Source: an uncultured archaeon
Lineage (GTDB): Archaea > Halobacteriota > Methanosarcinia > Methanosarcinales > Methanoperedenaceae
DNA: 64,000 nt
Assembly (NCBI GenBank): GCA_902386205.1
Contig: CABMIH010000065.1
Span: 102,686 to 166,685 of the forward strand
Direction: 5' to 3'
Numbering within the stretch: position 1 is the first letter of the stretch; every line of letters starts with the position of its first letter. The notes beneath the pieces are model-generated. The model was not told where the DNA came from. It ran no database searches and saw only the letters and a list, made by a program, of their open reading frames with translations. Below are positions 7,929 to 17,500 of this stretch, in pieces. A program made the translations under genes and the position numbers.

Positions 7929-10100
7929 TTAACTACCCTTCCTACTGCTGATGATGTTTTTATCAATCAATCCCTGCAGTAAGTTCCTGGTCTTGGTTTC
8001 AGCGTCAGTATGGCCCGGTTGATGCTTTTCTTTTATCATATTTATAATTTCGGATAAATTCGATTTTCCGTTGCAGTTGATGAGCAGGTCTTTTACAAAC
8101 CCGGATACAGTTAATATCCTGTTATTGTTGCTATCGAACAGTACATTTGTCTTTTCCATGTGCATTTTTTTTAAAGCGTTCCCTGTCATCATAGCCTGGT
8201 GCAACTGCGCCCAGTTAAAGTTGAAAGTCCCGATAAAAACACCTTCATTAAGGACCGGATATAATTCCATATTTGTTGGATCGACGTTAACCGGTTTTTC
8301 ACCTGATCTTTTCTTCAGTATCCTGTCGATCTGCTCTGACAGGTCAGGGACCTCATTCATATTTTTCTTGAAGTGTGATACATACAGGAAAAGATGTTCC
8401 CTGTCAAGATTGCTCCATATGGGGAAATCTCTGTACTTCAGTGAAAGCTCATCGTAGAATTCCTGGATTATATCATCCGTCTCTTTCTTTGACATGCCGC
8501 AAGCCACATCATATTCATACCAGAGAGACATATCCATGTTATCATTCTTCAGGATAGTTCGGACATAAAACACGCGCGGGTTTTCATAGACCTTTGAATG
8601 CTTGGTCAATTGAAAACTGCCAAACGACATTGAACGGATTATTTTATTATTCTGCAAAATAAAATCCTTTGTTTCCCTTGCCTCTTCCCGCGTTTCAGTG
8701 GGAAATCCGAAAATCAAAAAAAGGTGGGTCCAGATTCCCGCGTCTGCACAATATTTGCAGATTTTCAGGACATTTTCCTTTTTTATCCCTTTATCCATGC
8801 AACCCAGGATCCTTTCATTTGCGGATTCCAATCCAAAATATATCATCCTGCATCCCGCATCAACAAGCTTATTACTTAGCTCTTGCGAAAATGCGGGCTC
8901 AAACCTTGAATCTGCAAGCCATGATATATCAAGGCCATGCTCATTTATTTTATCAGACAGGGCGCTGATCAGTTTCGGGGAAATCCCCTCATCCTGGAAC
9001 GTGAAAAATCCTGTTTCATATTTATTTTTTAAGGTCTTAAGGTCGCTATATAACAGCTCAACATTCCGGGGCCTGTATTTCCCCGAATAACCATAACTGT
9101 GGTCGCAAAAAGTGCATCGTCCCCAGTAACATCCCCTCGATGAAAGGAGCGGCAGGATAAGTTCAGGGGATAAATACCGGTCAAGCGGGAGACCGTCAAA
9201 GCAGGGAGTCGGCAGGGAGTTAATATCTTCCCCTTCTGGATTTATCCTGTTGACTTTGATACCAGGCCCGTTCCTATATATCAGGTTGGGAACATCCTTT
9301 AGATCAAATTCCCCATTCAGGTGTTTAATAAGGTTGAGCAGGGCGGTTTCGCCTTCATGCACTATCACGCTGTCAAAAATGGAGAAAAGTTCATTATTCC
9401 TGCTTACCTCGCTGATAAGACGGGTGAAAACACTTCCTCCGATGTTTATATGGATATCCCTGTCCGCTTTTTTTATAAGGTTTGCAAGCGTCAGCCCGGG
9501 TATTAACTGGCTGGTATTGATTATCGAAATGCCTATTAATCCCGGTTTATCGGCCAATACCTCCGGGACTGTGTTTTTTTCGAAATAATCTATGAAAAGA
9601 TTCTCTTCCCTGTCATTTATAGCTGAAAGTATATCTTTGCTTGAACGGCACGAATACCGCATATCATAGGCATTAAAAGTCAGATTCGTAGGATAGTATG
9701 CAGATGAGGCAAGCTTAAGGCCAAGCTTAAGTATCTTGAAAATGCTGAAATGTTCTTCAAACTCGTAAAAATTTTCTTTGTTTCTAAGGTGTTTTTTTGC
9801 ATTATCAATCTCTTCAAGGATATATTCGCCAAAAAGTATTGAGCTTCCCAGTGCATGGTACTGTTTTTGGTGTTGCGGTGATAGCTCATTTTTGGAGTCC
9901 AGTTCCTGGAACCTCGAACAAGCCCTTTCAAAGAACGGGAGAAGACCTTTTTTACTTAATATCTCATCATAAAAAGATACATTGATATCCACCTGTTCAA
10001 CATCACAGTTATTGGCCCTCAAAAAAGCGGTCAGGGAAGGAAGGCTGAGATAGGGCTGGGTGGGAATCCATTGTGGAGGGAATAATAATTTTGTAAGCAT
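7929..10100 (-). CDS. B12-binding-domain radical SAM protein with PqqD-like C-terminal domain
   Basis: A 723-residue protein. The N-terminal 290 residues look like a cobalamin-binding Rossmann domain with an INIGGSVF segment. The radical SAM core starts near residue 320 with LSSRGCYWGRCTFCDHSYGY, a CX4CX2C variant of the usual CX3CX2C cluster motif found in some B12-dependent members, followed by DEGISP and GLESANERIL. The last 80 residues (LTVSGFVKDLLIN.., DLLI, LIDKNII) resemble a PqqD or RRE-type winged helix that binds leader peptides in RiPP enzymes. The substrate is unknown. It stands alone, convergent with small Cys-rich genes. Confidence 0.75.
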   Translation of the reverse strand: MLTKLLFPPQWIPTQPYLSLPSLTAFLRANNCDVEQVDINVSFYDEILSKKGLLPFFERACSRFQELDSKNELSPQHQKQYHALGSSILFGEYILEEIDNAKKHLRNKENFYEFEEHFSIFKILKLGLKLASSAYYPTNLTFNAYDMRYSCRSSKDILSAINDREENLFIDYFEKNTVPEVLADKPGLIGISIINTSQLIPGLTLANLIKKADRDIHINIGGSVFTRLISEVSRNNELFSIFDSVIVHEGETALLNLIKHLNGEFDLKDVPNLIYRNGPGIKVNRINPEGEDINSLPTPCFDGLPLDRYLSPELILPLLSSRGCYWGRCTFCDHSYGYSGKYRPRNVELLYSDLKTLKNKYETGFFTFQDEGISPKLISALSDKINEHGLDISWLADSRFEPAFSQELSNKLVDAGCRMIYFGLESANERILGCMDKGIKKENVLKICKYCADAGIWTHLFLIFGFPTETREEARETKDFILQNNKIIRSMSFGSFQLTKHSKVYENPRVFYVRTILKNDNMDMSLWYEYDVACGMSKKETDDIIQEFYDELSLKYRDFPIWSNLDREHLFLYVSHFKKNMNEVPDLSEQIDRILKKRSGEKPVNVDPTNMELYPVLNEGVFIGTFNFNWAQLHQAMMTGNALKKMHMEKTNVLFDSNNNRILTVSGFVKDLLINCNGKSNLSEIINMIKEKHQPGHTDAETKTRNLLQGLIDKNIISSRKGS

Positions 10101-10148
10101 GGGTTTTCTGGTGATGAATTAAGTACAATTACAATAAAACTTTTGGTA

Positions 10149-10436
10149 TCATTGACTTTTGTCATGTTCTTTCATTTCACACTCAATAAAACAAGCGATC
10201 ATGGTGCGATAGACCTTCTCGACTATATCGGGGTCAATCTCCCGTTCCGAGGCAAGGGTTCTTACTTTTGCGATAACTTCCTCAACACGTTTTGGAGCCC
10301 TGACATCCTCTCTGGTTTTCTTGAACCCTGCCGCCTGTTTCACATAGCGCCTCCTTTCCGATAACAGTCTGACTATTTCCCTGTCTATTGAGTCGATATT
10401 TTCCCTTACCTCATCTATACTCTTGCATTCGGTCAT
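10149..10436 (-). CDS. chorismate mutase, AroQ type
   Basis: A 95-residue all-helical mutase converting chorismate to prephenate. The N-terminal helix reads IDEVRENIDSIDREIVRLLSERRRYV, with the catalytic Arg and the ID..D..I..LL..R pattern of AroQ, then the Lys of AAGFKK and the C-terminal helix VEKVYRTMIACFIE. I use the ATG at 10436 because the AAGGA box is too close to the earlier ATG and correctly spaced to this one. It is the last gene of an operon with a HAD phosphatase and a 46-residue gene, whose stop lies three bases before this start. Confidence 0.88.
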   Translation of the reverse strand: MTECKSIDEVRENIDSIDREIVRLLSERRRYVKQAAGFKKTREDVRAPKRVEEVIAKVRTLASEREIDPDIVEKVYRTMIACFIECEMKEHDKSQ

Positions 10437-10438
10437 GA

Positions 10439-10579
10439 TCATTTCCTTTTCGTGTCTTCTGTTTCTTTTTTGACATCCCTTAATTTTTGCATGCGCCGGT
10501 CGTATTCCTTCACCTGCCCATCATCGGCGTAGTCTGTGCCGACCTGGCGCATTTCATCGTAATGCCATCCTGGTTTCAT
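10439..10579 (-). CDS. 46-residue gene resembling the N-terminus of a class I SAM methyltransferase (truncated)
   Basis: The frame from the ATG at 10579 begins MKPGWHYDEMRQVGTDYADD and continues VKEYDRRMQKLRDVKKE. From memory this is the typical first helix region of a family of archaeal class I methyltransferases (W-x-HDE-x-x-x-G-x-DY...YD-x-R-x-x-K-x-RD), which normally run well over 200 residues. Here the frame stops after 46 residues, before any SAM-binding GxGxG motif, and leads directly into chorismate mutase. It is most likely the stump of a deleted methyltransferase, though its coupling to aroQ could keep it translated. Confidence 0.6.
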   Translation of the reverse strand: MKPGWHYDEMRQVGTDYADDGQVKEYDRRMQKLRDVKKETEDTKRK

Positions 10580-10588
10580 AATTCCATC

Positions 10589-11251
10589 TCATCCATTATT
10601 TCCATCTTCACGTCCCTCTTCCTCACGTATATATCTCTCAAGCTCCCTGTGGCTTTCCACTATCAAATCTGCCTCCTTCAGTTTCTCCTTCTCAAGGTAC
10701 GTGGGTATCGCTATGCATCGCAGCCCGGCATTCTTGGCCGAGCGTATCCCCAGAGGTGCATTCTCAATAACAAGGCATTGTTTCCCTGGTACGCCAAGCT
10801 TCTCCACTGCTTTAAGATAAGGCTCCGGTGAAGGCTTGCTTTGCTTGACATCATCCCCTCCGATTATTACCTGGAAAATATTGGGAAAGAAGGAATCTAT
10901 GATATAATGCACGGTTTTATTGTTCGAACCCGATACGACCGCAAGTTTGTATTTTGGCGCAAGCGACTTGAGCAGCTCTTTTATACCATCAAAGGGTTTG
11001 ACATGCTCTATCCTGTTGAATATCTCGGTTTTCTTACCGCTGAGTTCACGCACATCCTCTTCTGTTGGATTGTGGCCGAACCGCCTGAATATTATTTCAA
11101 TTAGCTGCCTGTTGTTTGATCCTTCAAGTTCATAGATATCGTTCCTGGTTATAGTAATGCCTGCTGTTGCAAGCGCCTGTTTCCATGCCTCGGCATGGTC
11201 TGGCATTGAATCTACAAGCACCCCGTCCATATCAAATATTATCGCTTTCAT
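10589..11251 (-). CDS. HAD-superfamily phosphatase/phosphoglucomutase-like hydrolase
   Basis: A 220-residue haloacid dehalogenase of the beta-phosphoglucomutase-like subfamily. Motif I is FDMDGVLVDS at the start, with a helical cap inserted between it and motif II (VVSGSNNKTV), then the Lys of KPSPEPYLKA (motif III) and IENAPLGIRSAKNAG (motif IV, with Asn where many relatives have Asp). The substrate cannot be told from sequence; sugar phosphates are usual. It begins an operon with the methyltransferase stump and chorismate mutase. Confidence 0.85.
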   Translation of the reverse strand: MKAIIFDMDGVLVDSMPDHAEAWKQALATAGITITRNDIYELEGSNNRQLIEIIFRRFGHNPTEEDVRELSGKKTEIFNRIEHVKPFDGIKELLKSLAPKYKLAVVSGSNNKTVHYIIDSFFPNIFQVIIGGDDVKQSKPSPEPYLKAVEKLGVPGKQCLVIENAPLGIRSAKNAGLRCIAIPTYLEKEKLKEADLIVESHRELERYIREEEGREDGNNG

Positions 11252-11373
11252 TGTGCCCCCTTATCATTTCTTTCATTCCAGATAAGCGATGTGGATATAT
11301 TCACAACTCTTTTTATAATAATGTGAAAGACAATTCATTTGGCACATTTTATTGTGCAATGAGAGGTGATAAT

Positions 11374-11610
11374 TTGGAAAAAGAACAATATTTGAAAATT
11401 GCCCTTGAGAAACTTACGGCAGTATTTTCAGAAACCGGCGCAAAAGCTACCATTGATGTAATGGCTAAATTAAAACTTGCATCGATCGCAGACGTAGATA
11501 AAAACCTCATGGATGAATTAAATTCAATTTTGTATAAAAGAGTGAAAATATTAAAAGGTGAAAACATGGCAGCACAGTTCCTTAAATCAATAACTGCTGC
11601 ATGCGGGTGA
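11374..11610 (+). CDS. 78-residue helical protein, first gene of an unrecognised three-gene operon
   Basis: Product begins with EKEQYLKIALEKLTAVFSETGAKA and ends FLKSITAACG. It is amphipathic and all-helical in character, with no membrane span. I favour the TTG at 11374 because GAGGTGAT lies four bases before it; an in-frame ATG at 11359 would embed that box. A TATA-like TTTATAAT near 11312 could start transcription close to 11340. The two following genes are membrane proteins spaced six and two bases apart, so the trio is one transcript. I do not recognise the family. Confidence 0.6.
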   Translation: MEKEQYLKIALEKLTAVFSETGAKATIDVMAKLKLASIADVDKNLMDELNSILYKRVKILKGENMAAQFLKSITAACG

Positions 11611-11616
11611 TAAAAA

Positions 11617-11943
11617 ATGAGCGAAATAGTAAAATTTTTGATAGAACCGGCAACACAGGCAGTGTTCTGGTTGATATGCGTTGTGTTTGCTTTCTTATTT
11701 GCAATTTATGTTAAAAAACTTAGTTTCGGTGATGATACAGGTGGAAAAGCGTGGTCGATTATTGCAATAGGATTATTCCTGATAGGATTGCGGGTAAGCT
11801 TCAAATTAATATTCCCGAACTTTTCAGCAAGCTATGACTTACAGGTAGCCAGGTATCTTCTGGGAATCACAGGTTCGATAGTCCTGCTGTATGGGTTCTT
11901 CAATTATTACAGCGCGGTAAATAACATGTACAGGGGTGCATAG
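11617..11943 (+). CDS. small membrane protein, middle gene of unrecognised operon
   Basis: A 108-residue protein with three hydrophobic spans (about residues 13-32, 44-63 and 82-100). The first span ends in the basic YVKKLSFGDD loop, which under the positive-inside rule places that side in the cytoplasm. There are no catalytic or metal motifs. Six bases separate it from the preceding gene and two from the next. No family recognised; the size and repetition of small spans would suit a subunit of a membrane complex. Confidence 0.65.
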   Translation: MSEIVKFLIEPATQAVFWLICVVFAFLFAIYVKKLSFGDDTGGKAWSIIAIGLFLIGLRVSFKLIFPNFSASYDLQVARYLLGITGSIVLLYGFFNYYSAVNNMYRGA

Positions 11944-11945
11944 GC

Positions 11946-12305
11946 ATGGCATGCAATCTCGGTCCTGAGTTCCTTTGCAGCAGCATATCCAGCCTGCGCG
12001 TTGCTGAGGATGCAGTTACAGCGTTGATAATAGCTGTGATAATTTATCTTGTAATAAGCCTCGGATACCAGACAATAAAACAGGGGCCCCTGATGAAAAG
12101 ACTGCTGGTTTTCGCTCTCGGGTTCATACCCTTCCTCCTCTGGAAATTGTTTGGCGCATTCAGACGGGTCTTTCTTGATTCGACAAACCCGTTGAACGGG
12201 ACGCTGAACGAATTCGGTGAAGTCATGGAAGCAGTATCTGCATTGATGATCCTCGCAGCGCTGGTGTATATGTACACATTACTGAAACCGGAGAAGGTGA
12301 CCTGA
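11946..12305 (+). CDS. small membrane protein, last gene of unrecognised operon
   Basis: A 119-residue protein with three hydrophobic spans: IIAVIIYLVISLGY, LLVFALGFIPFLLW and a C-terminal segment MILAALVYMYTLL. The N-terminus has two Cys residues in ACNLGPEFLCSS. It resembles the preceding gene product in size and topology, and the two may pair. The stop lies about 30 bases before the end of the convergent FKBP gene. Function unknown. Confidence 0.65.
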   Translation: MACNLGPEFLCSSISSLRVAEDAVTALIIAVIIYLVISLGYQTIKQGPLMKRLLVFALGFIPFLLWKLFGAFRRVFLDSTNPLNGTLNEFGEVMEAVSALMILAALVYMYTLLKPEKVT

Positions 12306-12338
12306 TAGTCCCTTCTTTTATTATTTTAGCGAATTTAA

Positions 12339-13022
12339 TTATTCAGATGCAGTTTTTGGCGCGAGGATTTCCCCGGTGTATCTCTCAAGATAATTCACTT
12401 CTTTGATCTCAGTGTTATTGATTATCTCTTTCGCGATCTGCCTTTTTGACATCAGCCATCTCTGGTTATATGTCAGTTCAGGCTCTATTTCAACCGTGAC
12501 GGTTCCATCGTTCACCTTGATCGAAAAGGCTCTTCCGATATACAGGCCAAGAAGACCCTGTACCTTGGCTTCCGTATCTTCGATCTTTTCTATGATCTCA
12601 TAATCGTATGTGACCGTTTGCCCCGCCAGGAACCTGTTAAAGTCCACCTGCGCCATCCTGCCGATCACCCTTATTATAATTCCCGGCCTGCCGTCGATCT
12701 CCACGGGCATACCAACCTGTGGCCTGTCCTTGAACCTTGTGATCGGTATGCTTTCAATAAGTTCGGGGTTCCTGTGGCCAAAGGCCTTTTCCGGCGGGAT
12801 AGTAACGCTGCCTTTGTATCCAACCTCTTTGCCTGCAAAATCCTCATCCAATCCGGCTACGGTATGACCTGAACCCACTATGATTATGTCCCCACCATAT
12901 TTCCCTTTTTCGTTGTAAATATTGTTGGCTTTTGCGGTCTCTTCATCAGTCGTATCAAAAATGCGGTCATCGGATTTTCCGGTGTATGAAACTTTAATAA
13001 AATCTCCATTTACGATGCTCAT
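12339..13022 (-). CDS. FKBP-type peptidyl-prolyl cis-trans isomerase, long archaeal form
   Basis: A 227-residue SlyD-like isomerase and chaperone. The FKBP core starts VNGDFIKVSYTGK..DRIFDTT, is interrupted by the insert-in-flap domain, and includes GLDEDFAGKEVGYKGSVTIPPEKAFG and HRNPELIESIP. The extra C-terminal region of about 80 residues is typical of long archaeal FKBPs. The ATG at 13022 is preceded by AAGGA; the TTG three codons earlier falls inside that spacing. It acts in the cytosol on prolyl bonds during folding. It follows a pair of unknown genes on the same strand. Confidence 0.88.
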   Translation of the reverse strand: MSIVNGDFIKVSYTGKSDDRIFDTTDEETAKANNIYNEKGKYGGDIIIVGSGHTVAGLDEDFAGKEVGYKGSVTIPPEKAFGHRNPELIESIPITRFKDRPQVGMPVEIDGRPGIIIRVIGRMAQVDFNRFLAGQTVTYDYEIIEKIEDTEAKVQGLLGLYIGRAFSIKVNDGTVTVEIEPELTYNQRWLMSKRQIAKEIINNTEIKEVNYLERYTGEILAPKTASE

Positions 13023-13070
13023 AATAGTCAATCCTTTTCGGCTCTTTCATGTATCAATGGTATAAAATAC

Positions 13071-14165
13071 TTACTTAAAGACAGGAGTGAGAAATGCGCT
13101 TGAAACGTCATATCTTCCAGGTTTATTGCGTCCGAGGATGTTTAAAGCGATATCATAGTTGCTCTGAATTATCCGGCCCTTCTGGTTGAAGGGCTTCATT
13201 TTATCAAGCAGTCTGCTTAAATCAATATCCTCGACCCTGATATCAAGTTCATGTAAAGTTTTATCATTTTTCAGGGCATCGTAAATGAACGAATAATGCA
13301 TAGGTGTACAGAATATCACAACAACCATATACTCTGACTGGGCTGTGAGGACCTTCAAACCTTCAAGGATGTTTGAGAACTTTATTTCATCCTCCCGGAT
13401 TTTATAATCCAGGAATTTCTCGTATGCGGATATAAATTCCAATGCCTTTTCCCTTAGATTTTTTACTATATAATCCCTGAGATTGAATTTTAGCAGCCCC
13501 TTGATGCGGATTATGAGCTCATTATAGAATTTTTCGGTTTCTTCGTATGAAACAGCCATATGCCTTGCCTGCATGGGGCTGTACCAGAGGTGTTTTGGCA
13601 ATTCGCGAAATGATGCAATCTCATTGATAACCCTTGCCATCTGTAATAAGAACTCACCATCTATGTCAAGGATGTTTTCATAGACTGGAATAAGTTCCTC
13701 CTTTGATTTAATATCCAGGCCATAAAAGACAACGTTCAAAGGCAAATGCTCTTTACTTTCTATAAGTCTTATCTCCTTATCAATAATTCCCTTAATATAA
13801 ATACAATAAATTGGATGAGAACTTTCCAGACTGGCTGATATTTGATAATAGTCTGACCAGAACTCAAGAGGCGAAATCGATCTTTTGTTATATTTGTTCT
13901 CAAGCTGCGTGAAGTCAACTGGCAGGTCCAGGAAAACCGCTCCGGGATCGATAGTATCAAGTAAACGCAGGATCTCCCTGTGCACCTCATCCACGCTGGC
14001 CAGGGCATGTTTTGAACTCTCGGGAAAAAACCTCTCAAGCTTGAAAGGGTACTCAAGGTGGTTGTGAAGGGCTGATTCATCAAGCCTGTTGAGCCAGTCC
14101 CTGACAGCGACATCATGGACATCAAATAAGCCTATGATGGGGATCACGAATAACTCTGCCATCAA
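13071..14165 (-). CDS. conserved-looking protein of unknown function, 364 residues
   Basis: A soluble protein without signal peptide or membrane spans. It opens MMAELFVIPIIGLFDVHDVAVRDWLNRL and has an AVFLDLPVDF strand and, after a helical middle (YEKFLDYKIREDE), a VVVIFCTPMHYSFIYDAL segment. The alternation of short hydrophobic strands with helices suggests an alpha/beta fold, but I can assign no family or catalytic residues. It is 18 bases downstream of an 80-residue gene and upstream of FKBP, so all three could be one operon. Confidence 0.65.
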   Translation of the reverse strand: MMAELFVIPIIGLFDVHDVAVRDWLNRLDESALHNHLEYPFKLERFFPESSKHALASVDEVHREILRLLDTIDPGAVFLDLPVDFTQLENKYNKRSISPLEFWSDYYQISASLESSHPIYCIYIKGIIDKEIRLIESKEHLPLNVVFYGLDIKSKEELIPVYENILDIDGEFLLQMARVINEIASFRELPKHLWYSPMQARHMAVSYEETEKFYNELIIRIKGLLKFNLRDYIVKNLREKALEFISAYEKFLDYKIREDEIKFSNILEGLKVLTAQSEYMVVVIFCTPMHYSFIYDALKNDKTLHELDIRVEDIDLSRLLDKMKPFNQKGRIIQSNYDIALNILGRNKPGRYDVSSAFLTPVFK

Positions 14166-14183
14166 TAAAAGATTGTTTTGCGA

Positions 14184-14426
14184 TTATAAGTCAGTGATGG
14201 TCATGCCCTTATTGTCAAGAGCTTTTTGAAGAACGGTTTTCAGCTCTTTCCTAATATCGACCTGGGCAGATTCATCAAGATAAAGAAGACCTTCTTTTAT
14301 TTTCGTCTTATCAGGAGAGGGTTTCTGGAGTTCGGATATGGCATTTATCAAAACGCTTATGTCCAATTTCTGCGATGCGCCAGTGATCATTACGAAAGAA
14401 TCGCCCTGTTTTTCCAGTCTGACCAT
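14184..14426 (-). CDS. 80-residue protein of unknown function
   Basis: A small acidic/basic mixed protein beginning MVRLEKQGDSFVMITGASQKLD, followed by helices with ISELQKPSPDKTKIKEGLLYL and a C-terminal KALDNKGMTITDL. There are no Cys pairs or membrane spans. A short spacing of 18 bases links it to the 364-residue gene downstream. No family recognised. Confidence 0.55.
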   Translation of the reverse strand: MVRLEKQGDSFVMITGASQKLDISVLINAISELQKPSPDKTKIKEGLLYLDESAQVDIRKELKTVLQKALDNKGMTITDL

Positions 14427-14540
14427 ATTTTCACCTTCACGGCTCTATGAGTCAATGCTACCGCATGGTTTATGAAAGTTTGGTTGGTAAAAAAGAATTC
14501 GGAGAGGGACGATCCCTCACCGAAATTAAGCCATGTTCTA

Positions 14541-17500
14541 CTAGCCTGTAGTTACGCTGTTTGATATACCAGAGGGTGTTGAGTTGGCGGCCATGTTCGG
14601 ATAGCCGACTGAAGGAGCCGGGTATACCGTGGTGTCGCCGACAATGTTGGTGGCGATTACCTGGTAGTAGTATGTTGTCTTCCTTGCGACCGTCGTGTCG
14701 GTGTAAGTAACCGCGTTACCCTTTGTTGGTCCAGTTGCGGATTTCACCATTGTTACAGTTGTCCACGGGCCGGTAGCTGAGGTTGCTCTCTGGATAGTGA
14801 ATCCAACCTCGTTCGTAGAGTTATCAACCCATGTCAGTCTAACGCCCGGGTTTTTTGTAGTGCCGCTTAAAGTGGCTGTCAGGTTGTAAGGAGCATTTGG
14901 TGTGACCGAAATTATCATTGGGCGCATCATAATGTTCTCTTCATGGCCCAGCAGGTGGCAGTGCCAGACGTATTCCCAGCCATAGTTGATTAGATGGTTG
15001 GTTACAGTTACCGGATTATTACTTGGGTCGACGGCAGCGTAAAGGGTGCTTGCCCCGAACTGTGTTGTCGTGCCCAGTGGCGCTGTGACATCCATGGGAC
15101 GAATGCTATTGGGAAGATCGAAGGGGACATTGGGCGTTATCGGCCGCATCGCCACGATGATATCTTCCAGCGGGTTCATAATGACGGTTTCCTTCCAGCC
15201 CAGCTCGTTATCATTTGGCGGTTTAACAGCCCCATCCCAGCCAACCCGGTTGATCAGCTGCACGTTGAACATGTGCCAGTGTATGGCATGGGTATCAACG
15301 CCGTTGTGCGTGATCTTCCAGATCTGTGTCCCATCCGCAAGCGTTCCTAGGGGAGCCATAGCGTCCGAGTTCTTGAAGATCTCGGTGGGCGAATCGATGT
15401 CAGTGTAGGGAATCGTCGTCTGGATACCAGCGGTGGTAAAGGGCATTTCGACCCCAAGCAGGGCATTCATGCGTCCGTAGTCAGGGTCAAACAGCTCCTG
15501 GATGGCCTTTGACTGCATCGCCATCGTTAACACAATGCTGGCAGTGGCCGTTGCAGTTGTGCCGCTGGTCGGGGATGCAATGGTTACAGCAGGATCAGAG
15601 GTATAACCAGAGCCTCCGCTCGTTAGCGTGATCGTCTTAACTGCACCAGCTGTTGCTAATACCGCAGCAGCAGTAGCGCCTGTGCCCCCACCACCCGTGA
15701 TGGTAACGGTTGGAGCAGAGGTATAACCTGAACCTGCGTTCGTAACCGTGATGCCAGTCACTCGTCCACTTGCTACCGTTGCTGTAGCAGTAGCGCCTGT
15801 ACCGCCGCCACCCGTGATGGTAACGGTTGGAGCAGAGGTATAACGAGAGCCTCTGTTCGTAACCGTTATGCTAGCAACTCCAAAACCTAATGTTGCGGTT
15901 GCTGTTGCAGTGGTTCCGGTCGTTGGTGCCGAGATGGTAACGGCTGGTGCGGTCGTATAACCTGAACCTCCGTTGGTTATGGTGATACTCCTGACAGGCT
16001 GAGTAGGAGCAGCTGGCAAGAAGGTCATGGAAGTGTACTGGATTCTCGCCCACGCATCAACTGGATAAGTCGCACCGAAAGCAGCATTATAAGAGGCTTG
16101 CGGCACCAGAGGCTTATCCTGGGACTGACCGTAGGCTACCGGCAACGCTGCCTGCAACCCGGCCAGATTGTATGGCGCGGCAGGAGTTCCCGCTACACGG
16201 ATTTGCATGATGGTGCGTGTATTTGGACCAAAGCCCGGCAGGGTCGAAGGTGCACCGCCCGTTTGTGTATTGTCCGGGTCGGCCGTGTAGTAGTCATTTC
16301 GCGGGTCAAACGCCGGGACAGGCGCAGGTGCGTCGTTATAGAGAATCAGAGTCTTGCCGGCATATGCGGAGAAGTCAACGATGACATCCGCCCGCTCAGC
16401 CGGGCCAAGGAAAAGTGCCTTTTCCAGGACATTCAAGACCGTTATGCTTCTGCGGTTGTAGTCATAGCCGACTGGCCTGTTGGGGATCACAACCGGTGCA
16501 GGCAGGAACCCGCCTTCAGTGCCGATCTGGATTATTGATGGGCCCATCATGGCAGGATCCGGCCAACCTCCATCTCTTCCATCTGGCGTCGGCCAGCCCG
16601 CCGGCCAGTTCCCCGGTACCGTTGGAATCATCCCAACTTCTGTCGGAGTGCTGTATACTGTTGCTACGGCAGTAGCAGTTACACCGCCAACCGATGTGGG
16701 TGGGGCTATAGTGACAGTTGGAGTAGCTGTGTAGCCGCTGCCTACGGTCAAAATGGTGATGCCGGTAACTTGACCAAAAGTGGGGCTGCTAACATTTGTG
16801 TCTATCGTTGCTGCAGCAGTAGCGCCCTTGCCGGTAATATCACCCGCAGCGGGCGTGATGGTGACAACAGGAACAGAGGTATAGCCACTGCCTCCCCCGG
16901 TTACTGCGATGCTACCAACGATAGTGCTTGCTTGATACAACTGCAGGTTGAGCATCCGATCATTAGCAGCATTCAGGATGCGGAACCGATACGCCTTCGG
17001 CTGCACCGTTAGGAAGGGGTAAACTGCACCATTGACCACAGCGGTGTCCACGAAGGCTTCGGGCACAATGGATGGATTAGGTGTCGCTGGGTTTTGTGGA
17101 TTTTCACCTGGAGGACAGGTGGGGTTGCATAAGGGGTTCGGGACAAGCGGATTGGTTGTGGGGAATACGGGCCAGAACCAGGGACCATAATCCCACCGGC
17201 CCATGGCGTTTGCCCCTCCAAGGTCAGATGGGTTCTGGTTCGGCATATAGACATGGGGGAACCAGAGGTCGCCCGTTTTTGGCGCCCGTATCCCGGTAAT
17301 CGGGTCTTTTGTTCCTGTTCCCCAGTTCCAGGTAGGATCCTGTGAGCCTATTGTTGTGGCATCCACGAAGGTCTTGTCCTGGATGACCAGAGGAATCTGG
17401 TCAGCAGGAATGGTTCCAGCAGCTACCGATGTAGTAGTTCCCGGGATTATCCCGCCATTGATCAGTGCTTGTTCTACGGTGTCGGTCTCAAGGTAAGCCG

